A stretch of DNA of 64,000 nucleotides from an uncultured Flavobacteriaceae bacterium (GCA_947487895.1 CANKYF010000004.1:62001-126000); one strand, 5' to 3'; shown: positions 51,516-60,856, counted from the stretch's first letter. The notes: generated by a model not told the origin, from the letters alone. Translations and numbers: made by a program.

Positions 51516-53702
51516 TTACCTCGTAAACAACAACTCTCTATACTTTGTCAATGGCCAAAGCTCATCATCTACCATTAACTCTAGCTTATCACAATGGTTT
51601 CGTATATCATCAAACAAAGGCTTAACACTATTACAATAAGCTGTTGCTTTCTTCTCCAAATCTTCAATAGTATTTGCTTTTTTACGAGCGTCTATCATTT
51701 TGGTAACATTAGCATTTATACCTTCAATATGAGTAGAAATACTTTCTATTAAACCAATTTGTTCTTTAGCTATTTTTCTAAAGTCTTTATCAAAAATCTC
51801 TTTTAAACCTTTAACATTCTCCACCAAAACATTTTGGTATTTTACAGCCGTTGGCACTATATGGTTTCTTGCAATATCCCCTAAAACTCTACCTTCAATT
51901 TGAATGTGCATAATGTATGCCTCCATCTCTACTTCATAGCGTGCTTCAGCTTCAATTTTACTCATCACATTCATTTCCTCAAATAATGCTATAGTTGATT
52001 TTGAAACTCTAGCTTTTAAGGCTTCAGGCGTTGTTTTATTATTACTTAAGCCTCTCTTCTTAGCTTCTTTTTCCCATGCTTCACCATAGCCATTACCTTC
52101 AAATAAAATAGGTCTGCAAGATTTTATATATTCTCTCAATACATTAAACACAGCTTCGTCTTTTTTCAAGCCTTTGCCATCGATAAGCTTATCAACTTCA
52201 ACTTTAAAATCTTTTAATTGTTTAGCCACAATAGTGTTTAAAACCGTCATTGGGTTACTACAATTAGCAGTAGAACCCACAGCCCTAAACTCAAATTTAT
52301 TTCCTGTGAAAGCAAAAGGTGATGTTCTGTTTCTATCTGTATTATCTAATAACACATCTGGAATTTTACCAACTACATTAAGCTTCAACTCCGTTTTTTC
52401 TTGTGGCGATAATTTCCCTTTAGTGACACCTTCTAATTCATGCAACACCTTAGTTAATTGTTCTCCTATAAAGATAGACATAATTGCGGGTGGCGCTTCA
52501 TTGTCCCCTAATCTATGATCGTTTCCTGCTGATGCAATAGATGCTCTTAATAATTCTTCATGCGTATGTACCGCTTTTATGGTGTTGATGAAAAAAGTTA
52601 AAAACTGTAGATTACTCATTGGTGTTTTTCCTGGCGATAATAAATTAACACCGCTATCTGTAGATAAAGACCAATTATTATGTTTACCCGAACCATTCAT
52701 ACCTGCAAATGGTTTTTCATGAAGCAATACTTTGAAGTTATGACGAGATGCCACACGTCCCATAATGTCCATAAATAACGCATTATGATCTACAGCTAAA
52801 TTAGCTTCTTCATAAATGGGCGCTAATTCAAATTGGTTAGGAGCTACTTCATTATGACGTGTTTTAACAGGGATACCTAAAAGCATACATTCGTTTTCTA
52901 AATCTCTCATAAAATTGAAAGCTCTAGTAGGAATGGCTCCAAAATAATGGTCATCTAATTGTTGCCCTTTTGCTGAAGAATGCCCCAGCAATGTCCTTCC
53001 TGTTAAAATAATATCTGGCCTACTGGCAGCCAGCATTTTATCAACCAAAAAATACTCTTGTTCCCAGCCTAAAGACGAATGTACTTTTTTTACATTCTTA
53101 TCAAAATATTTACACACATCTGTTGCTGCATCATCAACTGCATGAAGCGCTCTTAATAAAGGCGTTTTATAATCTAAAGCTTCACCAGTATAGGCAACAA
53201 AAATAGTTGGAATACAAAGTGCTGTACCGTAAATAAAGGCAGGTGATGTGGGGTCCCAAGCTGTGTATCCACGTGCTTCAAATGTATTTCTAATACCTCC
53301 ACTAGGAAAACTAGAGGCATCTGGTTCTTGTTGTACTAACTGTCTGCCTTCAAATTTTTCTATGGCAAATCCCTCGCTAACAGTTTCAAAAAAAGCATCA
53401 TGTTTTTCTGCTGTAGCTCCTGTTAACGGTTGAAACCAATGTGTATAATGAGTCACTCCTTTTGAAAGTGCCCAGTCTTTCATAGAAACTGCTACCTGAT
53501 CTGCAATAGTTCTACTTATTTTTGTACCGTGTTCTATAGCATTCTTTACCCCCATAAATGCATCTTTACTTAAATATTGACGCATTGTGGCCTCATTAAA
53601 TACATTTTCACCAAAAATTTCGGAACGCTTTTTAGTCTCTTCAATCTTAATTGGCTTGTGAGCAAATGTCTCTTTTATAGCATGAAACCGTAATGTAGGC
53701 AT
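51516..53702 (-). CDS. glnN: Glutamine synthetase type III
   Basis: A 728-residue GSIII of the Bacteroidota type. SLGWEQEYFLVDKMLAASRP, GAIPTRAFNFMRDLENECML and MNGSGKHNNWSLSTDSGVNL are catalytic-domain words (key parts EQEYF and NGSGKHNNWS). RNRTSPFAFTGNKFEFRAVG carries the phosphate/glutamate-binding Arg. GSIII enzymes are hexamers in double rings, distinct from GSI and GSII. It is divergent from the GSII gene at 53951, with a promoter at 53733-53763. Confidence 0.95.
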   Translation of the reverse strand: MPTLRFHAIKETFAHKPIKIEETKKRSEIFGENVFNEATMRQYLSKDAFMGVKNAIEHGTKISRTIADQVAVSMKDWALSKGVTHYTHWFQPLTGATAEKHDAFFETVSEGFAIEKFEGRQLVQQEPDASSFPSGGIRNTFEARGYTAWDPTSPAFIYGTALCIPTIFVAYTGEALDYKTPLLRALHAVDDAATDVCKYFDKNVKKVHSSLGWEQEYFLVDKMLAASRPDIILTGRTLLGHSSAKGQQLDDHYFGAIPTRAFNFMRDLENECMLLGIPVKTRHNEVAPNQFELAPIYEEANLAVDHNALFMDIMGRVASRHNFKVLLHEKPFAGMNGSGKHNNWSLSTDSGVNLLSPGKTPMSNLQFLTFFINTIKAVHTHEELLRASIASAGNDHRLGDNEAPPAIMSIFIGEQLTKVLHELEGVTKGKLSPQEKTELKLNVVGKIPDVLLDNTDRNRTSPFAFTGNKFEFRAVGSTANCSNPMTVLNTIVAKQLKDFKVEVDKLIDGKGLKKDEAVFNVLREYIKSCRPILFEGNGYGEAWEKEAKKRGLSNNKTTPEALKARVSKSTIALFEEMNVMSKIEAEARYEVEMEAYIMHIQIEGRVLGDIARNHIVPTAVKYQNVLVENVKGLKEIFDKDFRKIAKEQIGLIESISTHIEGINANVTKMIDARKKANTIEDLEKKATAYCNSVKPLFDDIRNHCDKLELMVDDELWPLTKYRELLFTR

Positions 53703-53732
53703 AGACTTATTAAATTGATTTATTAATATTTA

Positions 53733-53762
53733 CAAAACTAATTATAGTGTTCAATTTACAAA
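53733..53762 (-). promoter_or_regulatory. Promoter of the GSIII gene
   Basis: On the minus strand TTTG (ending at 53759) is followed by 18 bases and TAGTTTTG (53740 to 53733), fitting the Bacteroidota form. It is 31 bases before the ATG at 53702. Confidence 0.6.
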
Positions 53763-53906
53763 AGTTCTATTTAACAATTTTTCAACAATATGATAAAAAA
53801 ATTTACTTTTTTTAATATATACCCTAAAAAAATGGGGGATAAATAAAAATAACATAGCTGTTACCTAAAAACACCCTGTAAAATTTAAAGTATTTACATA
53901 AAAATA

Positions 53907-53914
53907 TATATTTG
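53907..53914 (+). promoter_or_regulatory. Probable -7 element for the GSII gene
   Basis: TATATTTG fits TAnnTTTG and lies 37 bases before the glnA ATG. A clear TTG -33 is not seen. Confidence 0.5.
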
Positions 53915-53950
53915 TGCAGATAAAAAAGATTTCATAAATAAATATTCATT

Positions 53951-54964
53951 ATGGCAAAAATTAAATTAGAGTATATCTGGTTAGATGGTTATAAGCCAAC
54001 TGCTAACTTGAGAAGTAAGACAAAAGTTGAGGAACATGAAAATTTCCAAGGAACTTTAGATGAAATTGGAATGTGGTCATTTGATGGATCATCTACTCAA
54101 CAAGCAGAGGGAGGGTCTTCTGACTGTTTATTAAAACCAGTTGCTATTTATCCAGATCCTGCAAGAAGAAATGGTTATTTAGTAATGACTGAAGTATTAA
54201 ATGCTGATGGATCAGCTCACGAATCAAATGGTAGAGCTACAATTGATGATGACGATAATGATTTCTGGTTTGGTTTTGAGCAAGAATATTTTTTATGGGA
54301 TCCAGAAACTAACTTACCATTAGGTTTCCCAAGAGATCAAACGCCTCAAGGACAATTTTACTGTTCTGTTGGTGGAAAAAATGCTTTCGGAAGAGAGATT
54401 GTTGAAAAACATGCTGATCAATGTATTGATGCTGGATTAAACTTTGAAGGTATTAACGCTGAGGTTGCTGCTGGACAATGGGAATTCCAATTATTCGCTA
54501 AAGGAGCTAAATTAGCTGGTGATGAAATCTGGATTGCTAGATACTTATTAGAAAGAATTACTGAAGATTATGGTTTAGCTATCAACTGGCATCCAAAACC
54601 ATTAGGAGCTACAGATTGGAATGGTTCTGGTATGCACGCAAACTTCTCTAACACTACTTTAAGAACTTGTGGTTCTAAAGAAACTTACGAAACTATTTGT
54701 GAGGCTTTCAGACCAGTTGTTAAAGAACATATTGAAGTTTATGGTGCTGATAACGATCAACGTTTAACAGGAGAGCACGAAACTCAATCTATCAATGAGT
54801 TCTCTTTTGGTATATCTGATAGAGGTGCTTCAATTCGTATTCCAATTATTACTGTTGAGAAAGGCTGGAAAGGTTGGTTAGAAGATAGAAGACCAGCTTC
54901 TAACGGAGACCCATACAAAATTGCAGGAAGAATTATTAAAACTGTTAAATCTGCTAAAGTATAA
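53951..54964 (+). CDS. glnA: Glutamine synthetase type II
   Basis: A 337-residue GSII, the eukaryote-like type. IKLEYIWLDGYKPTANLRSK, MWSFDGSSTQQAEGGSSDC, FGFEQEYFLWDPETN, INAEVAAGQWEFQLF and NWHPKPLGATDWNGSGMHANF give the metal, ammonium and ATP sites. It adds ammonia to glutamate. Flavobacteria often carry both GSII and GSIII; here they are divergent neighbours and share a 248-base control region. A strong terminator follows at 54995-55026. Confidence 0.95.
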   Translation: MAKIKLEYIWLDGYKPTANLRSKTKVEEHENFQGTLDEIGMWSFDGSSTQQAEGGSSDCLLKPVAIYPDPARRNGYLVMTEVLNADGSAHESNGRATIDDDDNDFWFGFEQEYFLWDPETNLPLGFPRDQTPQGQFYCSVGGKNAFGREIVEKHADQCIDAGLNFEGINAEVAAGQWEFQLFAKGAKLAGDEIWIARYLLERITEDYGLAINWHPKPLGATDWNGSGMHANFSNTTLRTCGSKETYETICEAFRPVVKEHIEVYGADNDQRLTGEHETQSINEFSFGISDRGASIRIPIITVEKGWKGWLEDRRPASNGDPYKIAGRIIKTVKSAKV

Positions 54965-54994
54965 TTTTAGCATATATTATATTTTGTTCATAAT

Positions 54995-55026
54995 AAAAAA
55001 GCGCTTTCAAATGAAAGCGCTTTTTT
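54995..55026 (+). terminator. Terminator of the GSII gene
   Basis: AAAAAAGCGCTTTC pairs with GAAAGCGCTTTTTT around AAAT, 31 bases past the stop. Confidence 0.85.
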
Positions 55027-55208
55027 ATGCTTATATCTTTATCTTTTTGGGTATTATATCCTAATAGAGTAAGTCGAGGTTTAAATTACCACTTTTAAAT
55101 TTTTACCATTCCGCATATACAAGAATCTATAAACTAAAAGAGTTCCAAAAATACTTCAATCTTAAATACTAGATTTATAATCTTAAAAAATCTAAAACCA
55201 GTATTCTA

Positions 55209-56153
55209 TTACCCTCTGGTAAAAATAAAGAACATCAAAACACCATAAGCAGCGACTAGAAACATCCCCTTCATTCTGCTTATTTGAAGTTGTTTAGGTA
55301 ATAATATTAAAGGAATAAGTACTGCTGAAAAGCCTAGCATCCAAAAAATATCATTATTCAGAATAGTCGGTTCAGTTACAGGTATTTGTTTTACTATTGA
55401 TGTTACCCCTAATACTGATGCTATATTAAATATATTTGAGCCTATTAAATTTCCTAAAGAAATAGCTTTTTCTTGTTTGGCCGCAGCAATTACCGATGCT
55501 GCTAATTCTGGTACACTTGTACCTATAGCTATTAATGACAAGCCAATAACACCTTTACTTACTCCAACAGCTAGAGCAATTTCCTCTGCTCCTTTTACAA
55601 GCCACTCACTACCAAAGTAAAGTGCAGCAGCACCAATTAATAACCAAATAACTATCTTAAAATTTGACACAACAGACAATGTATCATCTACACCTTCAAT
55701 TTTAGTATCTTTTTTTGCTTTTTTAATTAAAAAAAATAAAAATAGAAGAAGCCCTAAAAATAAAATACCCCCTTCTAAAGATGTCAATACACTATCATTC
55801 TTTAAAAAGAAATATAAAGCCATTGAAAAAATCATCATTACTGGCCAATTAAGTTTATAAAACGACTTATCTACCGCAATTGGCCCTACTAATGCTGTAA
55901 CTCCTAATACCAAACCTATATTGGCAATATTAGATCCTACTACATTATTAATAGCAATAGCTGGAGACCCTGATAAAGCTGCATTAAGGCTTACTAAAAG
56001 TTCTGGAGCAGAGGTAGCAAAAGATACGACTGTCATACCAATAACCATTTTTGATATATTGAATTTAAATGATAGTGCTACCGAAGATCTTACTAAAAAC
56101 TCTCCACCTACTACTAACAATATAAAACCAAGGATGACCCAAAGTATACTCAT
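55209..56153 (-). CDS. Calcium/sodium antiporter of the YrbG family
   Basis: A 314-residue membrane exchanger with two inverted five-helix halves. The alpha-1 repeat is ATSAPELLVSLNAALSG with GSNIANIGLVLG; the alpha-2 repeat is GTSVPELAASVIAAAKQ with GSNIFNIASVLG. These acidic and Asn residues bind calcium and sodium. The cytoplasmic loop is short (KKAKKDTKIEGVDDT), as in prokaryotic members. Single gene, convergent with nothing close. Confidence 0.94.
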   Translation of the reverse strand: MSILWVILGFILLVVGGEFLVRSSVALSFKFNISKMVIGMTVVSFATSAPELLVSLNAALSGSPAIAINNVVGSNIANIGLVLGVTALVGPIAVDKSFYKLNWPVMMIFSMALYFFLKNDSVLTSLEGGILFLGLLLFLFFLIKKAKKDTKIEGVDDTLSVVSNFKIVIWLLIGAAALYFGSEWLVKGAEEIALAVGVSKGVIGLSLIAIGTSVPELAASVIAAAKQEKAISLGNLIGSNIFNIASVLGVTSIVKQIPVTEPTILNNDIFWMLGFSAVLIPLILLPKQLQISRMKGMFLVAAYGVLMFFIFTRG

Positions 56154-56266
56154 GAAAATTGTTTTTCGCGAAGATAAATTAAAGTTTAGAAGTTAGAAGT
56201 GCAATAACAAAAGTTTTTCTAAAAGCTTATATATACCTTGACTCCACTCCCCTAAAACGGCATTTT

Positions 56267-56320
56267 TAGTTAAATAACTATTAAATTAGTTGTATAACTA
56301 TAAAAATAGTTATAAGTTTG
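56267..56320 (+). promoter_or_regulatory. BlaI-type operator and promoter with 20-bp phased boxes
   Basis: Two 14-bp dyads, TAGTTAAATAACTA (56267-56280) and TAGTTGTATAACTA (56287-56300), and a half box TAGTTATAAG (56307-56316) are spaced exactly 20 bp apart. They overlap the -33 TTG (56290-56292) and -7 TAAGTTTG (56313-56320), which are 20 bases apart. Binding of the BlaI-like repressor would block this promoter. Autoregulation is inferred. Confidence 0.6.
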
Positions 56321-56413
56321 ATTCACGTTAAAGATTGAAGATATATAAATATAAAATCGAGAAACAGTTTGATAAAAATTTAAGCATTTATAACACATAA
56401 ACAATTTATTGAT

Positions 56414-56773
56414 ATGGAAAAACTAACAAATAAGGAAGAAGAAATCATGCATATTTTATGGAAGCTTGAAAAAGCCTTTGTTAAAGATGTACTTAATGAA
56501 ATAAAAGAAGACAAACCACATTATAATACTCTTTCTACCATTATTAGACACCTAGTAGATAAAGGTTATGTTGGTTATACTGCATATGGTAAAACACACC
56601 AATATCACCCAATTATCACCAAGGAAGCTTATAGAAAAGGTTTTATGAATACGGCCATTAGCAATTATTTTAATGACTCTTATAAAAATGTTGTCTCCTT
56701 TTTTGCTAAGGAAGAAAAAATAAGTATTGAAGAGTTAAAAGAAATTATTGAGTTAATTGAAAAGAATAACTAA
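56414..56773 (+). CDS. BlaI/MecI/CopY-type repressor
   Basis: A 119-residue winged-helix repressor. LTNKEEEIMHILWKLEKAFV, VLNEIKEDKPHYNTLSTIIR and HLVDKGYVGYTAYGKTHQYH are family-typical; the KxxP-YNTL segment binds DNA. The C-terminal half forms the dimer. The family is inactivated when a paired membrane protease cuts it. The M56 protein gene starts two bases after this stop. Phased operators lie 94-147 bases upstream. Confidence 0.92.
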   Translation: MEKLTNKEEEIMHILWKLEKAFVKDVLNEIKEDKPHYNTLSTIIRHLVDKGYVGYTAYGKTHQYHPIITKEAYRKGFMNTAISNYFNDSYKNVVSFFAKEEKISIEELKEIIELIEKNN

Positions 56774-56775
56774 TT

Positions 56776-58500
56776 ATGGAATATTTACTTAAAGCCAGTG
56801 CGATAATTATTATTTTTTATCTCAGCTACAAATTATTTTTACAGCGTATTACTTTTTTTGAATCTAACAGAGCATTTTTGCTTATTGGCTTACTGTCAGC
56901 TTTTCTTATTCCTCTTATTGTTATTCCTGTAATTGTTGAAGCGCCATCTATATTGAAAAACACTGTAATTGTTGATAATGTAAATAATATAGAACCAGCT
57001 AAAAGTTCTTTAGGCTTTACAGACATTATTTCCTATATCTATATTATTGGATTTATAGTTTTCATGGTGCGGTTTATTTTTCAATTAGCGTCTCTTTTTG
57101 CCATTATATTAAAAACCAAAAGCGTTAGAACCAACAGATATAAAATCATAGAAATAGATAGTAAATATTCCCCTTTTTCTTTTTTTAACTGGATAGTATA
57201 CAATCCAAAATTATTTAATAAAACCGAATTGCGCCAAATTTTAGACCATGAAAAAGCACATGCAAATCAGTATCATTCTATTGATGTATTAATAGCTCAA
57301 ATAACTTGTATTGTTCTCTGGCTTAACCCTTTTGTGTGGTTATACTTTAAAGACTTAAAGCAAAACCTAGAATTTATTGCAGATAAAAAAGCGCAACTTA
57401 ATTGTAACGATAAAAAAAACTATCAATACACTTTATTAAAAACAATAATGCCAAAACAGCAAATAACATTAACAAATAATTTTTACAATTCTTTAATCAA
57501 AAAACGAATCATTATGTTACACAAATCAAAATCAAAGAAGACAAGTTCTATTAAGTATGCTATTATAATACCTTTATTAGCACTTTTTTTAATGAGTTTT
57601 AATACTAAAGAGGTATATATTATTACAGAAACAACTCCTGAGCAAACGTTAATTGATTTTTATCAAAACGATACACATAAAAAAAATATTGAAAAGTTTA
57701 CAATTCATAAAGATTTTAGTGATAGTGATTTTAATATTTTATCTGAACAATTAGAAAATAAAGGGCTTTCAATTAAGTTTACAGGTATTAAGCGAAATAG
57801 CGCTAATGAAATCATAAGTATTAAGATAGAACTTTCATCTAAAAACTCTAGTGTAAAACATGTCACAAATTCTAGTGAAATCATTAAGCCTATAATAATT
57901 ACCGTTGAAAGTACTGGTGAAAATCAAATGATTTCTATAGGTAATACTTCTAATTATAAAGACGATCACGATGATATAAAACACAAAATACATGTTAAAA
58001 ATGATCACGAAATTGAGGTTATCGGTTATGGGGAAAGTGAACCAGAATTTAGAGAAGGAAAAAATATAATAAGTGGAGATTCAATTGTTTTTACTAAAGC
58101 AAAAACAATTTATAAAATTTTAAACGATAATGAGACTCCTTTATATTTTATTGATGGAAAAGAAGTTACATCCAAAGAGATTAATAATTTGGATCATGAC
58201 ATAATTGAATCAATTGATGTTTCAAAAGGAGAAAACGCTATTAATAAATATGGTGATAAAGGTGAAAATGGTGTTGTTATCATAACAACAAAAAATCAAA
58301 AAACCTCTTCAATATCAATAAGACCAAGTAATAACCTCTTATTTATAGTTGATGGTAAAGAAGTAAACAAAAGTATCTTTGAAAGCATTTCTCCTAAAGA
58401 AATTAACAATATAGAGGTTTTAAAAAGAGAAAAGGCCATTAATAAATATGGAAAAAAAGGTGAAAATGGTGTAATTATAATTACCACTAAACAAGAATAA
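56776..58500 (+). CDS. M56 (BlaR1-like) metalloprotease with two TonB-plug-like repeats
   Basis: A 574-residue membrane protein. Three or four helices lie in residues 1-115. The protease signature is LDHEKAHANQYHSI (HExxH) with the third ligand in NLEFIADKKAQ. Another helix (IIPLLALFLMSF) follows at about 262-275. The C-terminal part faces the periplasm and ends in two repeats: PLYFIDGKEVTSKEIN...NKYGDKGENGVVIITTK, and LLFIVDGKEVNKSIF...NKYGKKGENGVIIITTK. Each resembles the N-terminal plug motif of SusC-type receptors. It should cleave the adjacent BlaI-like repressor on sensing a signal. Confidence 0.88.
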   Translation: MEYLLKASAIIIIFYLSYKLFLQRITFFESNRAFLLIGLLSAFLIPLIVIPVIVEAPSILKNTVIVDNVNNIEPAKSSLGFTDIISYIYIIGFIVFMVRFIFQLASLFAIILKTKSVRTNRYKIIEIDSKYSPFSFFNWIVYNPKLFNKTELRQILDHEKAHANQYHSIDVLIAQITCIVLWLNPFVWLYFKDLKQNLEFIADKKAQLNCNDKKNYQYTLLKTIMPKQQITLTNNFYNSLIKKRIIMLHKSKSKKTSSIKYAIIIPLLALFLMSFNTKEVYIITETTPEQTLIDFYQNDTHKKNIEKFTIHKDFSDSDFNILSEQLENKGLSIKFTGIKRNSANEIISIKIELSSKNSSVKHVTNSSEIIKPIIITVESTGENQMISIGNTSNYKDDHDDIKHKIHVKNDHEIEVIGYGESEPEFREGKNIISGDSIVFTKAKTIYKILNDNETPLYFIDGKEVTSKEINNLDHDIIESIDVSKGENAINKYGDKGENGVVIITTKNQKTSSISIRPSNNLLFIVDGKEVNKSIFESISPKEINNIEVLKREKAINKYGKKGENGVIIITTKQE

Positions 58501-58522
58501 CAAGCATAAAATCATATGTTTT

Positions 58523-58552
58523 AAAGCACTCTTCTAAGAGTGCTTTTTTTTT
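58523..58552 (+). terminator. Terminator of the BlaI/M56 operon
   Basis: GCACTCTT pairs with AAGAGTGC and is followed by nine T, 23 bases past the M56 stop. Confidence 0.85.
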
Positions 58553-59001
58553 ACAAAAAACTTTTTAAAAAAGATAAAACTTACAAAAAAGACAGTTTAA
58601 AAGACAAAATGCCCCTAGGTTTTAAAAAACTACACTCAAAACCCTCTACAATTGTTTCTATTTAAAATAAAAAGACACACTTAACACATAAAATAATAAC
58701 TTAAATGAAGCAAGTCACTTATTTAACAAAACCAAAACAATTTATTTACTTACAATTTAGTATTCAAATTCATCGATTTTTTAAAAAACGTTTGGAAAGC
58801 ATATTTGTAAATACATATCTTAAAAAAACATTGATATAATTAAATTTTTACTAACCCTAAAACCTTAAAAAATATATGATGACACTTGCCAAATTTGTAG
58901 TTGATTTAGTTATTGTAATTATTTCATCAATCTAAATCAAAAAAATGTAAAGCTTAGTCTAGAATAAGTTTTACTATTTTTACTAAAACAACTAACTAAA
59001 A
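58553..59001. other. Intergenic region, no gene seen
   Basis: A 449-base AT-rich stretch. Only very short frames are present (about 26 codons from 58704 and 19 codons from 58876), with no supporting signal. It should contain the promoter for the small gene at 59002. Confidence 0.45.
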
Positions 59002-59154
59002 ATGCAAAAGCAAGTATTTAAGTTTTTAGCCAGAGTAAATAAAATAATCTTACCTAATTATACAAAACAGCAATTAGATATTACTAAAGCTAGCAAATTA
59101 CAATTGGCCATTATTGGCTGGAAATGGTTTGTTACCAAAAACGCTTTAGATTAA
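59002..59154 (+). CDS. Conserved 50-residue protein
   Basis: An ATG at 59002 opens a 50-residue protein: MQKQVFKFLARVNKIILPNY, then TKQQLDITKASKLQLAIIGW and KWFVTKNALD. I recall similar short proteins in many flavobacteria (K-x-LARINK, LxKAxKxQxAIIGWRyyVTxxALD), sometimes labelled SsrA-binding protein; that label is not supported by any domain here. Its last three bases overlap the end of the convergent mocA gene. Function unknown. Confidence 0.7.
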   Translation: MQKQVFKFLARVNKIILPNYTKQQLDITKASKLQLAIIGWKWFVTKNALD

Positions 59155-59741
59155 GTGTTTAAAAGCGTATTATAATCTGAAGGTGAATCTATATCAAATA
59201 ATGTTTTTTCAATGTTAGAGACTACTGAAATTACTTTAAAGTTACTGTCATTTAAAATGTCTTTCGCTCCTTTATCTCCCTTTAATTTCACCAAGCTTTC
59301 AAAGGTAGCTTTTGGAAAAATAGCAGGCACTCCATTTTTATTTCCATAAGAACTTGCCACTATAGAATTAGCATTCTCATAAGTTTCTATTAACTCATTT
59401 ATAAAATTAGTATCTACAAAAGGCTGATCTGCCAAAAGAATTAATATAGCATCAATGTTTTGCTTTAACTCTTTTATATGTTCTACACCAGTTACTATAC
59501 TAGAGCTAAGGCCTTCATTCCACTTTTGGTTTTTTAAAAATGCAACTTTATTGGGTTTAATCTTACTTTGAATATATTCTGAATTAGCCCCTAAAACACA
59601 AAATGCATTACCAACTTTAGAAGAATTAACCTGATTTATAACATGTTCTAATAATGTAATCCCTTTATAAGGCAATAATTGTTTTACTTCTCCCATTCTG
59701 GAAGCACTACCAGCTGCTAATATTAGTACTGATATATTCAT
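59151..59741 (-). CDS. mocA: MocA-type molybdopterin cytidylyltransferase / nucleotidyltransferase
   Basis: A 196-residue Rossmann-like nucleotidyltransferase. The NTP loop is LILAAGSASRMGEVKQLLPY, and ILLADQPFVDTNFI and IVASSYGNKNGVPAIFPKAT are family words. It transfers a nucleotide to molybdopterin to form the dinucleotide cofactor of xanthine-dehydrogenase-type enzymes. It overlaps xdhC by four bases (ATGA). No molybdenum hydroxylase subunits are visible within the window. Confidence 0.88.
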   Translation of the reverse strand: MNISVLILAAGSASRMGEVKQLLPYKGITLLEHVINQVNSSKVGNAFCVLGANSEYIQSKIKPNKVAFLKNQKWNEGLSSSIVTGVEHIKELKQNIDAILILLADQPFVDTNFINELIETYENANSIVASSYGNKNGVPAIFPKATFESLVKLKGDKGAKDILNDSNFKVISVVSNIEKTLFDIDSPSDYNTLLNT

Positions 59742-60769
59742 TTATTCTCAGAGTGTAATTTCCCATTAAGTGTTTTTAATGAAAATGGTTCTCTATTTCT
59801 AGTGACTGCTAATATTTCAGAGAGAATTGAAAGTGCAATCTCTTCGGGAGTAATAGCTCCAATATTTAATCCAGCAGGACTATGAATACTTTCTAATAAA
59901 CTTTCATCTAAATCTTCAATGTATTCAAACAATTCGTTTTGAAGTTGTTGCCTACGTTTAACAGAGCCTAATATTCCTATGTATGATAGTTTACAATCTT
60001 TCAATTTTAGTAGATACCTTAGGTCTTGCGCGTAATTATGTGTCATTAATACCACAGAACATTCAGAATCTATTTTATCTGTACTAAAAGCTTCGGGAGT
60101 ACTTGCAATAACACTTTTAGCTCCTGGAAAATCTTTTAACTCTTTTGGGTCACTCATAGAAGACACTACATCTACTTCCCACCCCAACAAAGCTGCCATT
60201 TTACATAACTTTACAGCATCATGTTCTCCTCCAATTATTAATAATTTAAAACAAGGTGGAAGTGTTTGTTTAAAGACTTTTATTTCAGCATTCAATTCAT
60301 TTGGCGTAAATGTGCTGTTAAAAGTAAAAGAATCACCTCTTTCAAACTTTACTAAAGATCCATAATTACCTGAGCAATCATCTTCCTTTTTAAAAAACGA
60401 TTGTATTTCAAATGTGCTTCTATTTTTAATATTCTCAAAAAACACACCTCTGAAATCATCTGAAATAAAAAATGGTTCAATTAAAATATAAAGTGAGCCT
60501 TCACAACCTAACCTATATCTCCCATCATAAACCATAACTTTAGCTTCACCTGTATTAAAAACAGATTGAGCTCTTCTAAATACTTCTTTTTCTACACAAC
60601 CACCACTTACTGCTCCTGTCATACTACCATCTTCAGTTAATAGCATTCTAACCCCTGGTTTTCTATAAGAAGAACCTTCTAAATCTACCACAGTGGCTAA
60701 AACACTCTTTTTACCAGCTTTTTGATTTAAGATAGCTACTTGAATAATATGTTGTAACTCGTGCGTCAT
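59738..60769 (-). CDS. xdhC: XdhC/CoxI-family protein
   Basis: A 343-residue protein with the N-terminal XdhC_CoxI domain (about 10-80, LATVVDLEGSSYRKPGVRML and GAVSGGCVEKEVFRRA; Cys in GGCVE) and the C-terminal Rossmann-like XdhC_C domain (about 155-330, KLLIIGGEHDAVKLCKMAAL, VVLMTHNYAQDLRYLLKL, IGILGSVKRR, HSPAGLNIGA). XdhC binds and delivers the molybdenum cofactor and aids its sulfuration. It is translationally coupled to mocA. It is separated from the glycoside hydrolase gene by a hairpin. Confidence 0.9.
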   Translation of the reverse strand: MTHELQHIIQVAILNQKAGKKSVLATVVDLEGSSYRKPGVRMLLTEDGSMTGAVSGGCVEKEVFRRAQSVFNTGEAKVMVYDGRYRLGCEGSLYILIEPFFISDDFRGVFFENIKNRSTFEIQSFFKKEDDCSGNYGSLVKFERGDSFTFNSTFTPNELNAEIKVFKQTLPPCFKLLIIGGEHDAVKLCKMAALLGWEVDVVSSMSDPKELKDFPGAKSVIASTPEAFSTDKIDSECSVVLMTHNYAQDLRYLLKLKDCKLSYIGILGSVKRRQQLQNELFEYIEDLDESLLESIHSPAGLNIGAITPEEIALSILSEILAVTRNREPFSLKTLNGKLHSENK

Positions 60770-60821
60770 AAAAAAAGGTTTAGAACTTAAAAATACACAA
60801 TTATTTAAGCTCTAAACCTTA
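60770..60821 (-). terminator. Terminator of the family 2 glycoside hydrolase gene
   Basis: A long imperfect stem pairs AAGGTTTAGAGCTTAAAT with the opposite arm around 60775-60790. On the minus strand it ends in seven T. It lies just before the xdhC start and 36 bases past the hydrolase stop. Confidence 0.6.
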
Positions 60822-60856
60822 TTATAGTTTTTTTAACCCTTTTTAAGGGTTATTAT

